Shown piece after piece: positions 14,386 through 15,221 of a stretch of 15,221 nt of DNA (position 1 is its first letter; the number at the start of each line of letters is the position of its first letter). The notes under the pieces were generated by a model. The model was not told the DNA's origin. It did not search any database and worked only from the letters and a program-made list of their open reading frames with translations. The position numbers were made by a program, and so were the translations under genes. The stretch lies in contig NZ_JAVWJB010000041.1 of the NCBI RefSeq assembly GCF_036639235.1, forward strand, positions 1 through 15,221. The letters run 5' to 3'. This DNA comes from Clostridium_AB sp036639235. Its GTDB lineage: Bacteria > Bacillota > Clostridia > Clostridiales > Caloramatoraceae.

Positions 14386-15221
14386 GTGGAAAAGAATAAA
14401 ATAATTATTAAGGGTGCTAGGGAAAATAACCTTAAAAATATAGATGTTGAAATACCAAGAAATAAATTTGTAGTTATAACAGGACTATCAGGATCAGGGA
14501 AATCATCCCTAGCCTTTGATACTATTTATGCAGAGGGACAAAGAAGATATGTAGAATCACTTTCAGCATATGCAAGGCAATTCCTAGGTCAGATGAGTAA
14601 GCCTGATATTGATTATATAGAAGGACTATCTCCAGCTATATCAATAGATCAAAAGACTACTAATAAGAATCCAAGGTCTACTGTTGGAACAGTAACAGAG
14701 GTTTATGATTATTTAAGATTATTATTTGCAAGAATAGGAATAGTACATTGCCCAAGGTGTGGTAAGCCTATAACTAAGCAAAGTGTAGACCAAATGGTAG
14801 ACAAAATAATGATGCTTGAGGAGAGAAGTAAGATTCAGGTTCTATCCCCTATTGTTAGAGGACGTAAGGGTGAGCATACTAAGCTTTTAGATAAAATCAA
14901 AAAAGATGGATATGTAAGAGTAAGGGTAGATGGTGAGGTTTATGACCTTGAAGAGGATATAGTACTTGATAAGAACAAAAAGCATAATATTGAAGTTGTT
15001 ATAGATAGGCTTATTATTAAGGAAGGAATTCAGTCAAGGCTTGCTGAAGCACTAGAGGCTTCACTTAAGCTTTCAGAGGGACTTGTGATTATTGAGGAGG
15101 TAGGAAATAAAGAAAACCTTTTCAGCGAGAACTTCTCATGCGCTGATTGTAATATAAGTTTTGAGGAAGTATCTCCTAGAATGTTTTCATTTAATAGTCC
15201 ATATGGTAAGTGTCATAAATG
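14386..15221 (+). CDS. uvrA: UvrA, excinuclease ABC subunit A (5' part, cut by window end)
   Basis: Lesion-recognising ABC ATPase of nucleotide excision repair. The first 278 codons are present with no stop; the remaining two thirds lie beyond the window. GTG at 14386 is the start, with AAGGTG at 14375-14380 overlapping the uvrB stop. Walker A GLSGSGKSS at 33-41; GQRRYVESLSAYARQFLGQM, typical of UvrA; CPRCG at 122-126; and the first zinc module Cys252-x2-Cys255-x20-Cys276, with the fourth Cys (279) on the cut codon TG at the very end. The frame is continuous with no sign of damage. Cotranscribed with uvrB. Confidence 0.97.
   Translation, partial: MEKNKIIIKGARENNLKNIDVEIPRNKFVVITGLSGSGKSSLAFDTIYAEGQRRYVESLSAYARQFLGQMSKPDIDYIEGLSPAISIDQKTTNKNPRSTVGTVTEVYDYLRLLFARIGIVHCPRCGKPITKQSVDQMVDKIMMLEERSKIQVLSPIVRGRKGEHTKLLDKIKKDGYVRVRVDGEVYDLEEDIVLDKNKKHNIEVVIDRLIIKEGIQSRLAEALEASLKLSEGLVIIEEVGNKENLFSENFSCADCNISFEEVSPRMFSFNSPYGKCHK

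Overview
The window is AT-rich DNA with strong AGGAGG-type ribosome binding sites, A/T-ending codons, GTG and TTG starts alongside ATG, and short hairpin-plus-T-run terminators. This points to a low-GC Gram-positive of the Clostridium type. It comes from a draft assembly: two runs of exactly 100 N are present, and each is flanked by an exact 55-base direct repeat, so the contig ends probably overlap and no sequence is missing.

Left block (about 160-3720, + strand): ftsE and ftsX (overlapping, cell-wall hydrolase control at division or elongation), a terminator, a secreted S41 carboxyl-terminal processing protease (ctpA/ctpB type), and a translationally coupled Nudix hydrolase that is interrupted only by the first N run. 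Removing one copy of the 55-base repeat plus the Ns restores a clean 152-residue Nudix protein.

Middle block (about 3720-12300), mostly on the minus strand: a CPA2-type Na+/H+ antiporter with a structured leader holding mutually exclusive hairpins (candidate riboswitch or attenuator); a divergent membrane-anchored TPR protein; an autoprocessing P1-family (DmpA/ThnT-like) peptidase; an ECF-transporter S component; a small glutaredoxin; a secreted GHL10/DUF187 glycoside hydrolase; then, on the plus strand, a 90-residue three-helix membrane protein and an internally duplicated P-loop ATPase whose halves are offset by exactly 182 residues.

Right block (12362-15221, + strand): a promoter with an extended -10, a perfect LexA (SOS) box GAACTTTTGTTC, then uvrB and the first 278 codons of uvrA, cut by the window edge. 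In Bacillus subtilis ftsEX-ctpB and uvrBA lie in one neighbourhood with different genes between them, so the middle block looks like lineage-specific cargo in an otherwise conserved neighbourhood.

Functional theme: FtsEX, the S41 protease and the GHL10 hydrolase (a relative of E. coli DigH, a denuded-glycan hydrolase) all plausibly act on peptidoglycan turnover outside the membrane; the Nudix enzyme and UvrBA deal with nucleotide and DNA damage. The most promising undescribed elements are the antiporter leader RNA and the duplicated ATPase. No mobile element, CRISPR array, tRNA or rRNA was seen.
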